A stretch of 64,000 nucleotides of DNA from an uncultured Oscillospiraceae bacterium (GTDB taxonomy: Bacteria; Bacillota; Clostridia; Oscillospirales; Ruminococcaceae). The notes below the pieces were generated by a model that did not search any database, was not told the origin of the DNA, and saw only the letters and a list, made by a program, of their open reading frames with translations. Every line of letters starts with the position of its first letter. The stretch's first letter is position 1. A program made the translations under genes and the position numbers. The DNA is taken from positions 62,001 through 126,000 of the forward strand of contig UQGL01000002.1 of assembly GCA_900540595.1 (NCBI GenBank). The letters are read 5' to 3'. Below, piece by piece: positions 42,698 to 51,748 of this stretch.

Positions 42698-43471
42698 TTG
42701 ATATTCGACCCGGAAATATATTGCAGCGCTGCTGAAGTCGCTGAACTGGACGGCACGGAGCCGCTTACCCTGACCGGCTCCGGCCTGTGGGTGGGGGTGC
42801 TGTCGCGCGGGGTCTGCCTTCTGGACGGGTTTGACCGCCCGGGGCAGAGCGGGGATATCCTGCTGGGGGCTGCGCCGCTGACACTGACCCCCCGGACGGA
42901 CTGCCACCTGCTGGGGGTGCGGCTGGCAGGCCGCTGTACAGATGCGTACCTGCTGCAGCTGGGTGCGCCGCGCTGGGCGGACGGTGCGGCCTGCCCCGGC
43001 GCGGCCGAGCTGCTGGCCCAGCTGCACGGCGTCCGCACGCCCGCAATGGCCTATGCACTGCTCTGCGCCATAGACAGGGCCGATGAAACGGCCCGCCCCC
43101 TGCCGCCGCTGGTGGCCGAGGCCGTGGCGGCCATCCGGCAGAACTACATGGTGCTTTATGGGGTCGAGGAGCTGAGCGAGCAGCTGGGCGTGACCAAAAG
43201 CCATCTGGTGCGGGTGTTCAAGCAGGAGATCGGTGTGCCGCCGGGCAAATATATGACGAATGTCCGCATCGAGGCCGTCAAGTCGCTGCTGCTGACCGAT
43301 GAGTACAATCTGGAGATGATCGCAGGGCTGACCGGCTTTTCGGGGGCAAACTATCTGTGCCGGGTGTTCAAGCGGGAGGTGGGCCTTTCCCCTGCTGCGT
43401 GGCGCGCCGCAGCCGCCCCGCTGCCCGCCGTCCCCAAGCTGCCGCCGAGAAGTCAGGAAATGTATGTGTAA
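42698..43471 (+). CDS. AraC-family transcriptional regulator
   Basis: A 257-residue regulator. The C-terminal ~100 residues are the two-HTH AraC domain (GVEELSEQLGVTKSHLVRVF and MIAGLTGFSGANYLCRVFKR, kept in parts). The N-terminal ~150 residues resemble a small cupin-like effector domain. I chose TTG at 42698, eight bases after GAGG; the alternative GTG at 42689 overlaps that site. It is divergent from the MsmK/UgpC-type ATPase gene and probably controls it and sugar uptake genes; that is inference from position. Confidence 0.85.
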   Translation: MIFDPEIYCSAAEVAELDGTEPLTLTGSGLWVGVLSRGVCLLDGFDRPGQSGDILLGAAPLTLTPRTDCHLLGVRLAGRCTDAYLLQLGAPRWADGAACPGAAELLAQLHGVRTPAMAYALLCAIDRADETARPLPPLVAEAVAAIRQNYMVLYGVEELSEQLGVTKSHLVRVFKQEIGVPPGKYMTNVRIEAVKSLLLTDEYNLEMIAGLTGFSGANYLCRVFKREVGLSPAAWRAAAAPLPAVPKLPPRSQEMYV

Positions 43472-43477
43472 AAGAGG

Positions 43478-43631
43478 GGCTTCCCCCTTGGGGGAAGCTG
43501 TCAGCGGCTCCGCCCGCTGACTGATGAGGGGCAACCTTGCCATTACAACCCGTTTACGGGCAGCTGTGGCAGACCCGTCCCTCATCCGGCCTCGGTCGGG
43601 GCCTCGGCCACCTTCCCCCGAGGGGGAAGGC
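43478..43631. repeat. Long repeat family, copy 2
   Basis: Full copy with end palindromes GGCTTCCCCC..GGGGGAAGC and CTTCCCCC..GGGGGAAGGC, the AGCGG/CCGCT stem, and CTGATGAGGGG facing CCCTCATCC. It lies just after the AraC stop, downstream of convergent galE. Confidence 0.88.
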
Positions 43632-43641
43632 ATACAAAACA

Positions 43642-43671
43642 AATGCCCGATGCGTCACCGCATCGGGCATT
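43642..43671 (-). terminator. Rho-independent terminator of galE
   Basis: A 13-bp stem AATGCCCGATGCG/CGCATCGGGCATT with a 4-base loop; the minus-strand tail is TTGTTTTGT. It starts 16 bases after the galE stop. Confidence 0.93.
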
Positions 43672-43687
43672 CTTACTTTATGCAGTT

Positions 43688-44713
43688 TTATTTCGCAGTC
43701 TTATACCCATCCGGGTTGTGGCTCTGCCAGTTCCAGCTGTGGGCGCACATCTCCTCGATGCCGTACTGCGCCTCCCAGCCCAGCTCGCGCTTGGCCTTGG
43801 AGGGGTCGCACCAGCACTCGGCAATGTCGCCGGGGCGGCGCGGGTCGATGACATAGGGAATCTCCTTGCCGCAGGCCTTGCTGAACGCATGGATGACATC
43901 CAGCACGCTGTAGCCGTGGCCGGTGCCCAGGTTGCAGATGAAGAGACCGGGCTTCTCCGCCAGCTTCTTGACAGCCGCCACATGACCGCGGGCCAGATCC
44001 ACGACATGGATGTAGTCGCGCACGCCGGTGCCGTCGGGGGTCGGATAGTCGTTGCCAAAGACATGGACCTTCTCCAGCTTGCCGACAGCGACCTTGGCGA
44101 TGTAGGGCACAAGGTTGTTGGGAATGCCGTTGGGATCCTCGCCAATCAGGCCGGACGGATGGGCGCCGATGGGGTTGAAGTAGCGCAGCAGCGCAACATT
44201 CAGCTCGGGGTCAGCCTTGCAGCAGTCGGTCAGGATGCGCTCGGTGAACACCTTGGTGGTGCCGTAGGGGTTTGTGGTGCCGCCCACGGGGAAATCCTCG
44301 CGGATGGGCACACTGGCGGGGTCACCGTAGACGGTGGCAGAGGAGGAGAAGATGATGTTGTGGCAGTTGTGGCGGCGCATGACATCCAGAATGTTCAGCG
44401 TGCAGGCCAGATTGTTGGAGTAGTACTCGATGGGCTTGGAAACGCTCTCACCCACAGCCTTGTAGGCGGCGAACTGGATCACGCAGTCGATGTCCTCGTT
44501 CTCGGCGAAGATCTTTTCAACGGCGGATTTGTCGGTCATGTCAGCCTCGACAAAGCGGAAGTCCCTGCCTGCAATCTGCTTGACGCGGGCCAGAGCCTCA
44601 GGGCAGGAGTTGTAGTAGTTATCGGCCACAACAATGTCGTAGCCAGCGGCCAAAAGCTCCACACAGGTGTGGCTGCCGATGTAACCGGCGCCACCGCTTA
44701 CCAGAATTGCCAT
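43688..44713 (-). CDS. galE: UDP-glucose 4-epimerase
   Basis: Interconverts UDP-glucose and UDP-galactose for galactose use and glycan synthesis. The 341-residue SDR enzyme has GGAGYIGSHTCVELL at residues 6-20, the FSSSATVYGDP serine region, YGTTK with the catalytic Tyr/Lys, and RYFNPIGAHPSG. I chose the ATG at 44713, nine bases after AAGGAG; the in-frame extension upstream has no site. galK and galT are not adjacent, so a biosynthetic role for surface sugars is as likely as the Leloir pathway. Confidence 0.96.
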   Translation of the reverse strand: MAILVSGGAGYIGSHTCVELLAAGYDIVVADNYYNSCPEALARVKQIAGRDFRFVEADMTDKSAVEKIFAENEDIDCVIQFAAYKAVGESVSKPIEYYSNNLACTLNILDVMRRHNCHNIIFSSSATVYGDPASVPIREDFPVGGTTNPYGTTKVFTERILTDCCKADPELNVALLRYFNPIGAHPSGLIGEDPNGIPNNLVPYIAKVAVGKLEKVHVFGNDYPTPDGTGVRDYIHVVDLARGHVAAVKKLAEKPGLFICNLGTGHGYSVLDVIHAFSKACGKEIPYVIDPRRPGDIAECWCDPSKAKRELGWEAQYGIEEMCAHSWNWQSHNPDGYKTAK

Positions 44714-44785
44714 AACATTCGTCTCCTTGTAATTTATGATTTTGTTGCCTTCAGATGAGCGGTTCATCTGTCTTTACTTTGTATT

Positions 44786-45718
44786 TTACTCTTTCTGCGG
44801 GCTTTCTGCAATAGGTGTTTTTGATTCCGGTTTGCCTTTTTGTTGCCTGTTTTGCCGCCGGGCGGGCAGCCCCTGCTGGATGCGGCGGTAGGCGGACGGC
44901 GTGTGGCCTGTGGCGGCGCGGAAGCGCTGGCTGAAATACGCGCCTGAGCAGTACCCCATCTGGGCGGCAACCTCGCCGGGGGAGGCACCGCGCGCCAGCA
45001 GCTGGGCCGCATATTCGATGCGCATGGCGGAAAATTCCTCCATCGCGGTGCGGCGCAGCCGCGCGCGGAACGCCTGCTGCAGCTGGGGGCGGGTGCAGCC
45101 CAGTGCTGCGCACACCTCGTCCACCTTCAGCTCCCGCGTGAGGTTGGCGGCAAAGTAGGCGCGCGCATCCTCGACCAGCACATACTGGCGGCGCTCCCGC
45201 CGTACACGGGCCACCGGACGCTTGGTGCGGCGGCAGCGGCGGGCCAGCAGGATCAGCAGGTTTTCGAGATGGATGATGAACTGCTGCATGGCTCCGAAGG
45301 GGAGATCCTCCTTTGCGATGGGAGGCTCGCCCCGCACGGGGGCGGCGTCAAACACCGTATTGGCGGTATTGGCCAGCCAGTCCAGATCGTGCTGCTCGGT
45401 CGGCTCAGCGTGCAGGGTCGTGCCGCGGAACCGGTCCATCGCCGCGCCGGTACAGTAAAAATCAATGCGCAGCGTTTCGGGCGGGACCTCCCCCACCGTG
45501 GTCATGGCGAACACCTCGCCGGGCTGGTGGAACAAGAGGCCGCCCGCCCGCAGCAGCACGCGGCGGTCATCGCAGCGTTCCTCGATGGTGCCGCTGCACA
45601 CATAGATCAGCTGCCACGCCTGCGTCTGGCGCGGCGGAAAGGAGTCGTCGGCGCGCCACTCCGAGGTGTGTGCGGCGGGAACGGCCTCCACCCGCAGCGG
45701 AAAAACATCATTCAGCAT
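44786..45718 (-). CDS. AraC-family transcriptional regulator with cupin sensor
   Basis: A 310-residue regulator: an N-terminal cupin/AraC-binding domain (IYVCSGTIEERCDDRRVLLR in part, LLFHQPGEVFAM) and a C-terminal two-HTH domain from about residue 195 (LKVDEVCAALGCTRPQLQQAF in parts, SPGEVAAQMGYCSGAYFSQR). A basic 30-residue tail follows. GGGAGG lies eight bases before the ATG. It is 72 bases upstream of galE on the same strand and may regulate it. The effector is unknown, probably a sugar. Confidence 0.88.
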   Translation of the reverse strand: MLNDVFPLRVEAVPAAHTSEWRADDSFPPRQTQAWQLIYVCSGTIEERCDDRRVLLRAGGLLFHQPGEVFAMTTVGEVPPETLRIDFYCTGAAMDRFRGTTLHAEPTEQHDLDWLANTANTVFDAAPVRGEPPIAKEDLPFGAMQQFIIHLENLLILLARRCRRTKRPVARVRRERRQYVLVEDARAYFAANLTRELKVDEVCAALGCTRPQLQQAFRARLRRTAMEEFSAMRIEYAAQLLARGASPGEVAAQMGYCSGAYFSQRFRAATGHTPSAYRRIQQGLPARRQNRQQKGKPESKTPIAESPQKE

Positions 45719-45749
45719 GTGGGGCTCCTCCCAGTTTCATTGGACGAGT

Positions 45750-45894
45750 GGCTTCCCCCTTGGGGGAAGCTGTCAGCGGCTCCGACCGCTGACTGATGAG
45801 GGTAGCCTTGCCGCTATTGCCCGTTTACGGGCTGCTGCGGTACACGCGCCCCTCATCCGGCCCTGCGGGGCCACCTTCCCCCAAGGGGGAAGGC
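45750..45894. repeat. Long repeat family, copy 3
   Basis: Full copy with the same ends and CTGATGAGGG/CCCCTCATCC core pair as copies 1, 2 and 4. It lies between the AraC gene and the metalloprotease-like lipoprotein; 45719-45903 holds nothing else. Confidence 0.88.
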
Positions 45895-45903
45895 AAGGAT
45901 CTA

Positions 45904-46905
45904 TCACACCGCTACCGCTCCCGGCCACGCATCCGCCGTTGGTTCCTCGCTGTCTGCAGTCCCATGCCGGAACACCCCCGGCTCCACCTTGCCCAGTGCC
46001 GGGAACTGTTCCAGCTCGGGGCAGCTCTCTGACAGACCGAGACAGTAGGCGGTCAGCGGGCTTATCGTCTTACTGATCGCATCGAACCGGCTTGTGCCGT
46101 CCGCCTCGTAGGTGCTGAGCATGATATCGTCAGGGTAGGTTTCCTCGACATAGGCGGTGAGGGCGGCATCGACATAGGGGTCGCTGCTGCCCTCGTAAAA
46201 ATCTGGTGCGCCGAAGAGGTGCAGGATCTCGTGGGCAAAGGTGGCTGGGGATTCCGGCTCGCCATCGGTGTAGGCGTCGGTCTTGTACAGGCAGCTGTAC
46301 TCATAGTAAAAGGACGCTCCGTCATCGGCATAGTGGGCCATCGTGAAAGAGGTGCCGCTGATGGGCAGGTAGAACAAAAACGCGATCTGCCGCGCTCCGT
46401 AGACCGCCAGACGGCTGTCTGTAGCCAGCGACTCGCACAAGGCGTCCATCTCCTCAAGAAAGGCGGTGCTTTCCTCAGAGTTTTCACCGCCCCGGATGGC
46501 TGACTGCAGCAGGTAGCTGCGGGTCAGGGCGGCATCGCTGCCGTCCCCGCTGCGGTCGCAGATAAGCTGCGGCACAGCGCCGTAGCCGGCTGCCTGTGCG
46601 TTGATCCAGTCCACGGCCATCGCGGTGCGCTGCACGGCGGCGGCGCGGTCCTCCGCGTCCCAGGTGCAGCCATGGGCAGCATCGTTGAGAAATACATTGA
46701 CCAGCACGGTCGGGTCGGTCAGCAGCGCAGCGCTGCCGTAGCGCTGCTGCTCCTCGGTAAAGGCGGGCGTCGGCTCCGGCGTCGGCGTGGCGGAGGGCGC
46801 CTCGGCGCGGGGCAGCTCCGCAGGGATGCGCTGTACCGAAACGCGGGCCGTGCAGCTGCAGAGCAGCGCTGTGGCCAGCACAAGGGCCGCAATCTTTTTA
46901 TACAT
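45904..46905 (-). CDS. Lipoprotein with a zinc-metalloprotease-like HExxH motif
   Basis: A 333-residue secreted lipoprotein. The signal peptide ends in the lipobox LCSC (C18), followed by a proline-threonine linker (APSATPTPEPTPAF). The mature domain holds AHEILHLFGAPD: H225, E226, H229 and D235 give a metzincin-like HExxHxxGxxD zinc site. It may be a surface peptidase; substrate unknown and no known family was assigned by eye. The start has no very strong ribosome site. It is 65 bases after clpE's stop, on the opposite end of transcription, so it has its own unit or runs on from upstream. Confidence 0.7.
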   Translation of the reverse strand: MYKKIAALVLATALLCSCTARVSVQRIPAELPRAEAPSATPTPEPTPAFTEEQQRYGSAALLTDPTVLVNVFLNDAAHGCTWDAEDRAAAVQRTAMAVDWINAQAAGYGAVPQLICDRSGDGSDAALTRSYLLQSAIRGGENSEESTAFLEEMDALCESLATDSRLAVYGARQIAFLFYLPISGTSFTMAHYADDGASFYYEYSCLYKTDAYTDGEPESPATFAHEILHLFGAPDFYEGSSDPYVDAALTAYVEETYPDDIMLSTYEADGTSRFDAISKTISPLTAYCLGLSESCPELEQFPALGKVEPGVFRHGTADSEEPTADAWPGAVAV

Positions 46906-46970
46906 GATATAACCCCGTTCGGGCGCTGCCGCAGCATTCCGGAAATACGCGGGAGCTGTGCGGCAATGCC

Positions 46971-49283
46971 TTATATATCCAGTACAGCTTTTCCGTTGCG
47001 GTCAACCAGCGCAAGCGTGACCTCGCTGCCGTTCAGGCGGCCGTCCACCAGCGCATCGGAGATCGGGTCCTCGATGGTTTTGCGGATAGTGCGGCGCAGC
47101 TCGCGTGCGCCGTACTTGGCGGAGCTTTCGGCCACAATGTCTGCCAATGCGGGCTGGTCGTAGTGCAGCGTGATGCCGTGGGCAGCAAGCCCCGGCTTGT
47201 ACTCATCCAGCATCAGCGCGGCGATCCGCTCAAGATCCTCCTCGCTCAGCGGGCGGAAGGTGATGATCTCGTCCACACGGCCGATAAACTCGGGCCGCAG
47301 GAACTCCTGCAGCGCCTTCATGCTGCGGTCGGCACTGGCCACCTCGGCCTTTTTGCCGAAGCCGGTCGCGCCGCTCTGGTCGGTCGAGCCGGCGTTGGAA
47401 GTCATGCAGATGACCGTGTTGGAAAAGTCCACCGTGCGGCCCTGTGCATCGTTGATCTTGCCCTCGTCCAAAATTTGCAGCAGGATGTTCATGACATCGG
47501 GATGCGCTTTTTCAATTTCGTCAAACAGCACGACGCTGTAGGGGTGGCGGCGCACCTTCTCGGTCAGCTGCCCGGCCTCATCGTAGCCGACATAGCCCGG
47601 AGGCGAGCCAATCAGACGGGACACCGCATATTTTTCCATATATTCGCTCATGTCGATCGAGATGAGCGGGTCCACGGTGTCAAAAAGCTGGTTGGCCAGC
47701 TGCTTGACCAGCTCGGTCTTGCCGACACCGGTCGGGCCGACAAAGATGAAGCTGGCGGGGCGGTGGCGGCCGGACAGGTCGGCGCGGGCGCGCTTGATGG
47801 CACTGGCCACGGCGTGGACGGCCTCGTCCTGCCCGATAATGTGCGCTTTCAGGGCATCCTCCAGCCCCTGCAGGCGGCCATACTCGGTCTCCTTGATCTT
47901 GACGGCAGGCACGCCGGTCCACAGCTCGATGACCTGCGCCACATCGTCCATCGTGACCTCGATCTCTGCGGCCTTCAGCTGCAGAGCAGGCAGTTTTTCG
48001 CGCTGCTTCGCTAGATCGGTTTTGACCGCGGCAAGTGCCTCGTAGTCGATGGCGGCGTCCTGACCGTTCTGCGGCTCGGGATTCTCCAGCTCATGCTCGC
48101 GGGCTTCCAGCTCCGTGACCTTGCGCTGTGTCTCCAGCAGCTCGGTGATCTCGGGGTGGCGCAGGTTGCAGCAGGCACAGGCCTCGTCCAGCAGGTCGAT
48201 GGCCTTGTCAGGCAGGAAACGGTCGGTGATATAGCGCTCCGACAGCTTGACGATGCTGGTGACGATGGCGTCCGGCACACGGACGCAGTGGTGCTTCTCG
48301 TAATAGATGCGGATGCCTTTGATGACCTCGATCGTATCCAGCAGGGACGGCTCCTCGACCTTGACGGGCTGGAAACGGCGTTCCAGCGCGGAATCCTTCT
48401 CGATATATTTGCGGTACTCGGCAAAGGTGGTCGCGCCGATGACCTGCATCTGCCCGCGGGAGAGCGCGGGCTTCATGATGTTGGCAGCATTCATCGAGCC
48501 GTCCGAATCGCCGGCACCCACGATGGAGTGGATCTCGTCAATAAACAGAATGATGTTGCCGGCGGACTTGACCTCGCTGATAAGGCCCTTGACACGCTGC
48601 TCAAACTGGCCGCGGAACTGGGTGCCTGCCACAAGGGAGGTCATGTCCAGCAGGTAGATCTCCTTGTCCTGCAGCCGCGCGGGAACCTTGCCCTCGGCGA
48701 TGCGCTGGGCAATGCCCTCGGCGATGGCGGTCTTGCCGACACCGGCCTCGCCGATCAGACAGGGGTTGTTCTTCTGGCGGCGGCAAAGAATTTGAATCGT
48801 GCGGTAGATCTCGCGGTCGCGGCCGATGATGCGGTCGGTCTTGCCATCGCGGGCCTTCTGGGTCAGATTCTCGCAGTAGGTCTCAAGGAACTTGCGGCGG
48901 GGAGCCTTTTCCTTCTTGCCGTTTTTGGGCTTGGCATCGTCCTTGTTCTGGCGCGCACCAAAGCCGAACGGGAACACAGGGCTGCCGCCCGGCACAAAAT
49001 CGTCCTGCGCGGCGGCGTCATCGCCGGTCTCGGCCTCCTCGCTGCCCATCATGGGGGCAAGCATACCGGAGTCGGCAGCCTCCTGCAGGAAGCTGCCCAT
49101 CCGCTCCTCCATATTTTCCAGATCCTGATCCGACATGCCGAACTGCTTCATCAGGTCGTCCACAGGCTGGATGTGCATGGCGCGGGCGCAGGTCAGGCAG
49201 TAGCCCTCCTGAACGGGCTTGCCGTTTTCAAGCCGCTGCACAAAGACAACGGCGGGGCGTTTTTGGCATTTAACACAAAGCAT
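46971..49283 (-). CDS. clpE: ClpE-type AAA+ unfoldase with N-terminal zinc finger
   Basis: A 770-residue Hsp100 ATPase that unfolds proteins for ClpP or for refolding. The N-terminal zinc finger C3-x2-C6...C29-x2-C32 is the mark of ClpE. A linker of low complexity follows, then AAA domain 1 (Walker [23 protein letters not shown]), a short coiled middle region, and AAA domain 2 (GPTGVGKTE, Walker [12 protein letters not shown], the [12 protein letters not shown] pore-like segment) and a C-terminal D2-small domain. The ATG at 49283 follows GAGGTG; a longer frame lacks a site. I see no CtsR operator upstream. Confidence 0.93.
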   Translation of the reverse strand: MLCVKCQKRPAVVFVQRLENGKPVQEGYCLTCARAMHIQPVDDLMKQFGMSDQDLENMEERMGSFLQEAADSGMLAPMMGSEEAETGDDAAAQDDFVPGGSPVFPFGFGARQNKDDAKPKNGKKEKAPRRKFLETYCENLTQKARDGKTDRIIGRDREIYRTIQILCRRQKNNPCLIGEAGVGKTAIAEGIAQRIAEGKVPARLQDKEIYLLDMTSLVAGTQFRGQFEQRVKGLISEVKSAGNIILFIDEIHSIVGAGDSDGSMNAANIMKPALSRGQMQVIGATTFAEYRKYIEKDSALERRFQPVKVEEPSLLDTIEVIKGIRIYYEKHHCVRVPDAIVTSIVKLSERYITDRFLPDKAIDLLDEACACCNLRHPEITELLETQRKVTELEAREHELENPEPQNGQDAAIDYEALAAVKTDLAKQREKLPALQLKAAEIEVTMDDVAQVIELWTGVPAVKIKETEYGRLQGLEDALKAHIIGQDEAVHAVASAIKRARADLSGRHRPASFIFVGPTGVGKTELVKQLANQLFDTVDPLISIDMSEYMEKYAVSRLIGSPPGYVGYDEAGQLTEKVRRHPYSVVLFDEIEKAHPDVMNILLQILDEGKINDAQGRTVDFSNTVICMTSNAGSTDQSGATGFGKKAEVASADRSMKALQEFLRPEFIGRVDEIITFRPLSEEDLERIAALMLDEYKPGLAAHGITLHYDQPALADIVAESSAKYGARELRRTIRKTIEDPISDALVDGRLNGSEVTLALVDRNGKAVLDI

Positions 49284-49340
49284 TGTATCACCTCTATGAA
49301 AAGCGCCCGATGGGGGCACATGGGATTGCGACAAATTGTT

Positions 49341-49397
49341 GTAGGGGGGCGGATAGGGAATCCGCCCCTGCGTAGGGCGGGCAGTCCCCTGCCCGCC
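49341..49397. repeat. Two GTAGGG palindromes in direct orientation, upstream of clpE
   Basis: 49341-49368 (arms GGCGGAT/ATCCGCC with a longer loop) and 49372-49397 (arms GGCGGGCAG/CTGCCCGCC). They lie in the 5' leader of clpE. This pair is direct rather than inverted. Confidence 0.8.
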
Positions 49398-49416
49398 GCA
49401 CCTTAGTCACACTACT

Positions 49417-49481
49417 ATTATTAAACAAACCCTGCCAAATTGCAAGTTTTGGCGGGGCTTGTTCAAAAAATGTTTAATAAT
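49417..49481 (-). terminator. Long hairpin overlapping the cvpA stop codon
   Basis: ATTATTAAACA (49417-49427) pairs perfectly with TGTTTAATAAT (49471-49481). Inside, AACCCTGCCAAA pairs with TTTGGCGGGGCTT with a few mismatches. It includes the TAA of cvpA and may terminate that operon. TTGCAA with AATAAT at 17 bases inside it could be a weak clpE promoter. Confidence 0.6.
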
Positions 49482-50145
49482 GGACTAAAAACGGGTTGAA
49501 CGCGCCGAAGAAGCTGTAGCCGATGCTCTGCTGCAGCGCGGCGGGGGTCAGCCAGTCGAACTTGCCTGCGGTGATGCCGGCCGCAAACCAGAGGGCCAGC
49601 GCCACAAGCCAGCAGTCCAGCGCGCCGGTGACAAGGCCCAGACAAAGCCCGAGCAGGCGGTTGGCCCCGCCCAGCAGCGGCAGCGCATTGACGCCGCGCA
49701 GCAGCCGAACCAGCAGGGCGAACACCCAGCGCACGACCAGGCAGAGCAGCACAAAAAGCACGACCTGCACAAGCGGCAGGAACAGCGGCTCCAGCAGGGC
49801 GGTGAGCTTTTCGGGCAGTTGATCTCCGGCGGTCTGCAGCGCGTTGGCGGCAGCGGTGCGCAGCGATTCGGGCAGGAAATCCAGCTGCTGCAGGGCGGCG
49901 GCGATGTCCCCGCCGGACTGGGCTATGGCCTCATTGACCCGGGCAGTCACGGAATCGCTGAAAAAGCGGGTGTAGACCTCGGGGGCCAGTGTGCGGCTGC
50001 CCCAGACGGCAACGCCGACGCCCAGCACCGCGCCGACCAGCTCGGTCAGACCGGCGAGGAAGCCCTTCTGCCAGCTTTTGACGGCGGCAAACGAGAAGAT
50101 GGCAAGAAAGAGAAAATCATAGATAAGTGCAGGTGAAAAGGACAT
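49474..50145 (-). CDS. CvpA-family membrane protein
   Basis: A 223-residue protein with four hydrophobic segments. The first two hold LIYDFLFLAIFSFAAVKSW then GFLAGLTELVGAVLG, the pattern of CvpA (colicin V production) proteins; the third and fourth follow near 140-205. A soluble loop of about 80 residues separates the pairs. In Firmicutes these are called CvpA only by homology and the role is unclear. The ATG at 50145 has a weak AAGAAAG site; an ATG at 50223, just after the previous stop, would add 26 residues and may be used through coupling. The start is therefore uncertain. Confidence 0.75.
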   Translation of the reverse strand: MSFSPALIYDFLFLAIFSFAAVKSWQKGFLAGLTELVGAVLGVGVAVWGSRTLAPEVYTRFFSDSVTARVNEAIAQSGGDIAAALQQLDFLPESLRTAAANALQTAGDQLPEKLTALLEPLFLPLVQVVLFVLLCLVVRWVFALLVRLLRGVNALPLLGGANRLLGLCLGLVTGALDCWLVALALWFAAGITAGKFDWLTPAALQQSIGYSFFGAFNPFLVHY

Positions 50146-50224
50146 AGACAGGTACTTCTTTCTCAAAAAATCAAAGGTAATTTCCGGCTGCCCGGGAATA
50201 CGGCAGACGCCGCGCAGCCCCATG

Positions 50225-51568
50225 CTACGAGCCGCCCTCCAGCACCTCCGCCCGGCTGCCCGTGAACAGCAGCGGCTTTGCGGCGTTCACAACCGCCAGC
50301 GGGCGGGAGGCAAGGTCACTGTACACCCAGTTCTGCACGCCGTCATAGCCGTAGCACTCCACGGCATCGGGGCAGAGCAGGTAGATGTCGGTATCCGTGG
50401 CCGACACACCAAAGGCCTGCCGGGCCGGTATCTCGGCCATGGGGGTCAGGGTCTCCGACAGGGTGACAAGGTTGTTGCCGCCGCGCACCGTCAACAGCAG
50501 GGCGGTCTGGCGGCGGCCGGGTGCCACGCTCTGCAGCGCAGCCCCGCCGTAGTCATAGCGGGCGGTCTCGGTGCCGGTCGTGGGGTCCAGCACAGCAAGG
50601 TAGGTGTCGAACACCGCCATGACCCGCCGCTCACTCTGCCAGTCAAGCCGCAGGAGCATGCTGCCCTGATCGGCGGTGTAGACAGGGCCTTCGGCATCGG
50701 TGTCCATACTCATAAAATAGACCGAGCAGCTCAGCTGCCCCTCCCGGGCGCTGAGCATACCGGCGGCGAACCGGCGGCTGTCAGGGGAGAAATCCAATGC
50801 GATCGGCGTACCGGCGGACTGGGTCATCTCCCAGCTGTACAGCAAATGCAGCGAGGGGTCAAACACCTGCACCTGCGCGGCGTAGCGACCCGACTCCGTG
50901 ACAACGGCAAGCGAATTGTTGTTGGACATGGCACAGAGCAGGATGCCCGCGTCAAAGCTCTGGGAATAGAGTGTCCGGGTCCGGCTGCAGATCGTCAGCT
51001 CGTTTCCGGCGCGGTTGTACACGGCAAAATGGGTACCGCCCACGGCCAGCACAGGCCGCGCGTAGGAGGGCTGCAGACTGAGGATCTTGGCACCGTAGGC
51101 CGAATAGACAAGCACATCCTCGGCCCCCAATTCGACAAAGCCGCCCGCAAGAGGTTCGATCTGCAGCGGCTCGCTGATGCCTGTGGTGGCGGGCCAACTG
51201 CCGTCTGTGCGGTTGATATAGAGCAACGCACTGTCCACCGTATCCCCCAGCATGGCGAGGGAGGCCGACAAGGCGCCTGTCAGCACGGTGATGGCAACGG
51301 CCAGCACGGCAATGAGCACGCCGAAGAATACCCGCCGCCGGTGCTGCCGCTGTTTGTAGAGCGGTGTCAGGGATTTGAGCCGTGCGCCGCTCCCCCCTGC
51401 TGTGGGGTCGGCAGTCTTTGGCGGCGGGGCGGCGCGGCGCACCGGCTTGGAGGTGCGCAGACTGATGTCCCCGCTGGTGCCGCGGATGCCTGCCTCGGGG
51501 GCCTGCCCCTGCTCCCGCGCCAGCATCCGCTGCCGCCGTGCCAGGCGTTCTTTTTCTGCCTTGTTCAT
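50225..51568 (-). CDS. Membrane-anchored beta-propeller-like protein (DUF5711 type)
   Basis: A 447-residue protein. The N-terminal ~85 residues are basic and low-complexity, followed by one membrane helix (about 80-102: FFGVLIAVLAVAITVLTG). The extracytoplasmic remainder is a series of beta-rich repeats (for example ALDFSPDSRRFAAGML, VMAVFDTYLAVLDPTTG, TDTDIYLLCPDAVECYGYDG), as in WD/quinoprotein-like propellers. It matches the pattern of DUF5711 proteins of gut clostridia; function unknown. The start at 51568 was chosen after AAGGAGG, though the spacing (about 13) is long. Upstream in-frame codons lie in GTAGGG palindromes and are unlikely to be translated. Confidence 0.75.
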   Translation of the reverse strand: MNKAEKERLARRQRMLAREQGQAPEAGIRGTSGDISLRTSKPVRRAAPPPKTADPTAGGSGARLKSLTPLYKQRQHRRRVFFGVLIAVLAVAITVLTGALSASLAMLGDTVDSALLYINRTDGSWPATTGISEPLQIEPLAGGFVELGAEDVLVYSAYGAKILSLQPSYARPVLAVGGTHFAVYNRAGNELTICSRTRTLYSQSFDAGILLCAMSNNNSLAVVTESGRYAAQVQVFDPSLHLLYSWEMTQSAGTPIALDFSPDSRRFAAGMLSAREGQLSCSVYFMSMDTDAEGPVYTADQGSMLLRLDWQSERRVMAVFDTYLAVLDPTTGTETARYDYGGAALQSVAPGRRQTALLLTVRGGNNLVTLSETLTPMAEIPARQAFGVSATDTDIYLLCPDAVECYGYDGVQNWVYSDLASRPLAVVNAAKPLLFTGSRAEVLEGGS

Positions 51569-51598
51569 CGGGCAGGCTCCCTCCTTTCGTGTGTATCT

Positions 51599-51748
51599 GT
51601 AGGGGTCGGGCATGCCCGACCCGCGGCTGTACGGCAGACGCGATTCTGCGGGAAAATTGCGGGCGGGGCATGCCCCGCCCCTACATGCAGAATTCGTAGG
51701 GGCGCGTTCCATATGCGCCCGCGGGGTGTCAGGGACGCCGCCCCCTAC
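51599..51748. repeat. Cluster of four GTAGGG palindromes between truA and the propeller-like gene
   Basis: 51599-51622 (arms GTCGGGCAT/ATGCCCGAC), 51661-51684 (reverse; GGCGGGGCAT arms), 51696-51720 (arms GGCGCG/GCGCC class), and 51723-51748 (reverse, imperfect; GGCGTC/GACACC arms). The last gives the TAG stop of truA. The gap 51569-51744 holds nothing else. Confidence 0.85.

Noticed and set aside
49284..49416. CtsR or CIRCE operator upstream of clpE
   Set aside because: Neither direct GGTCAAA repeats nor the TTAGCACTC/GAGTGCTAA palindrome is present.
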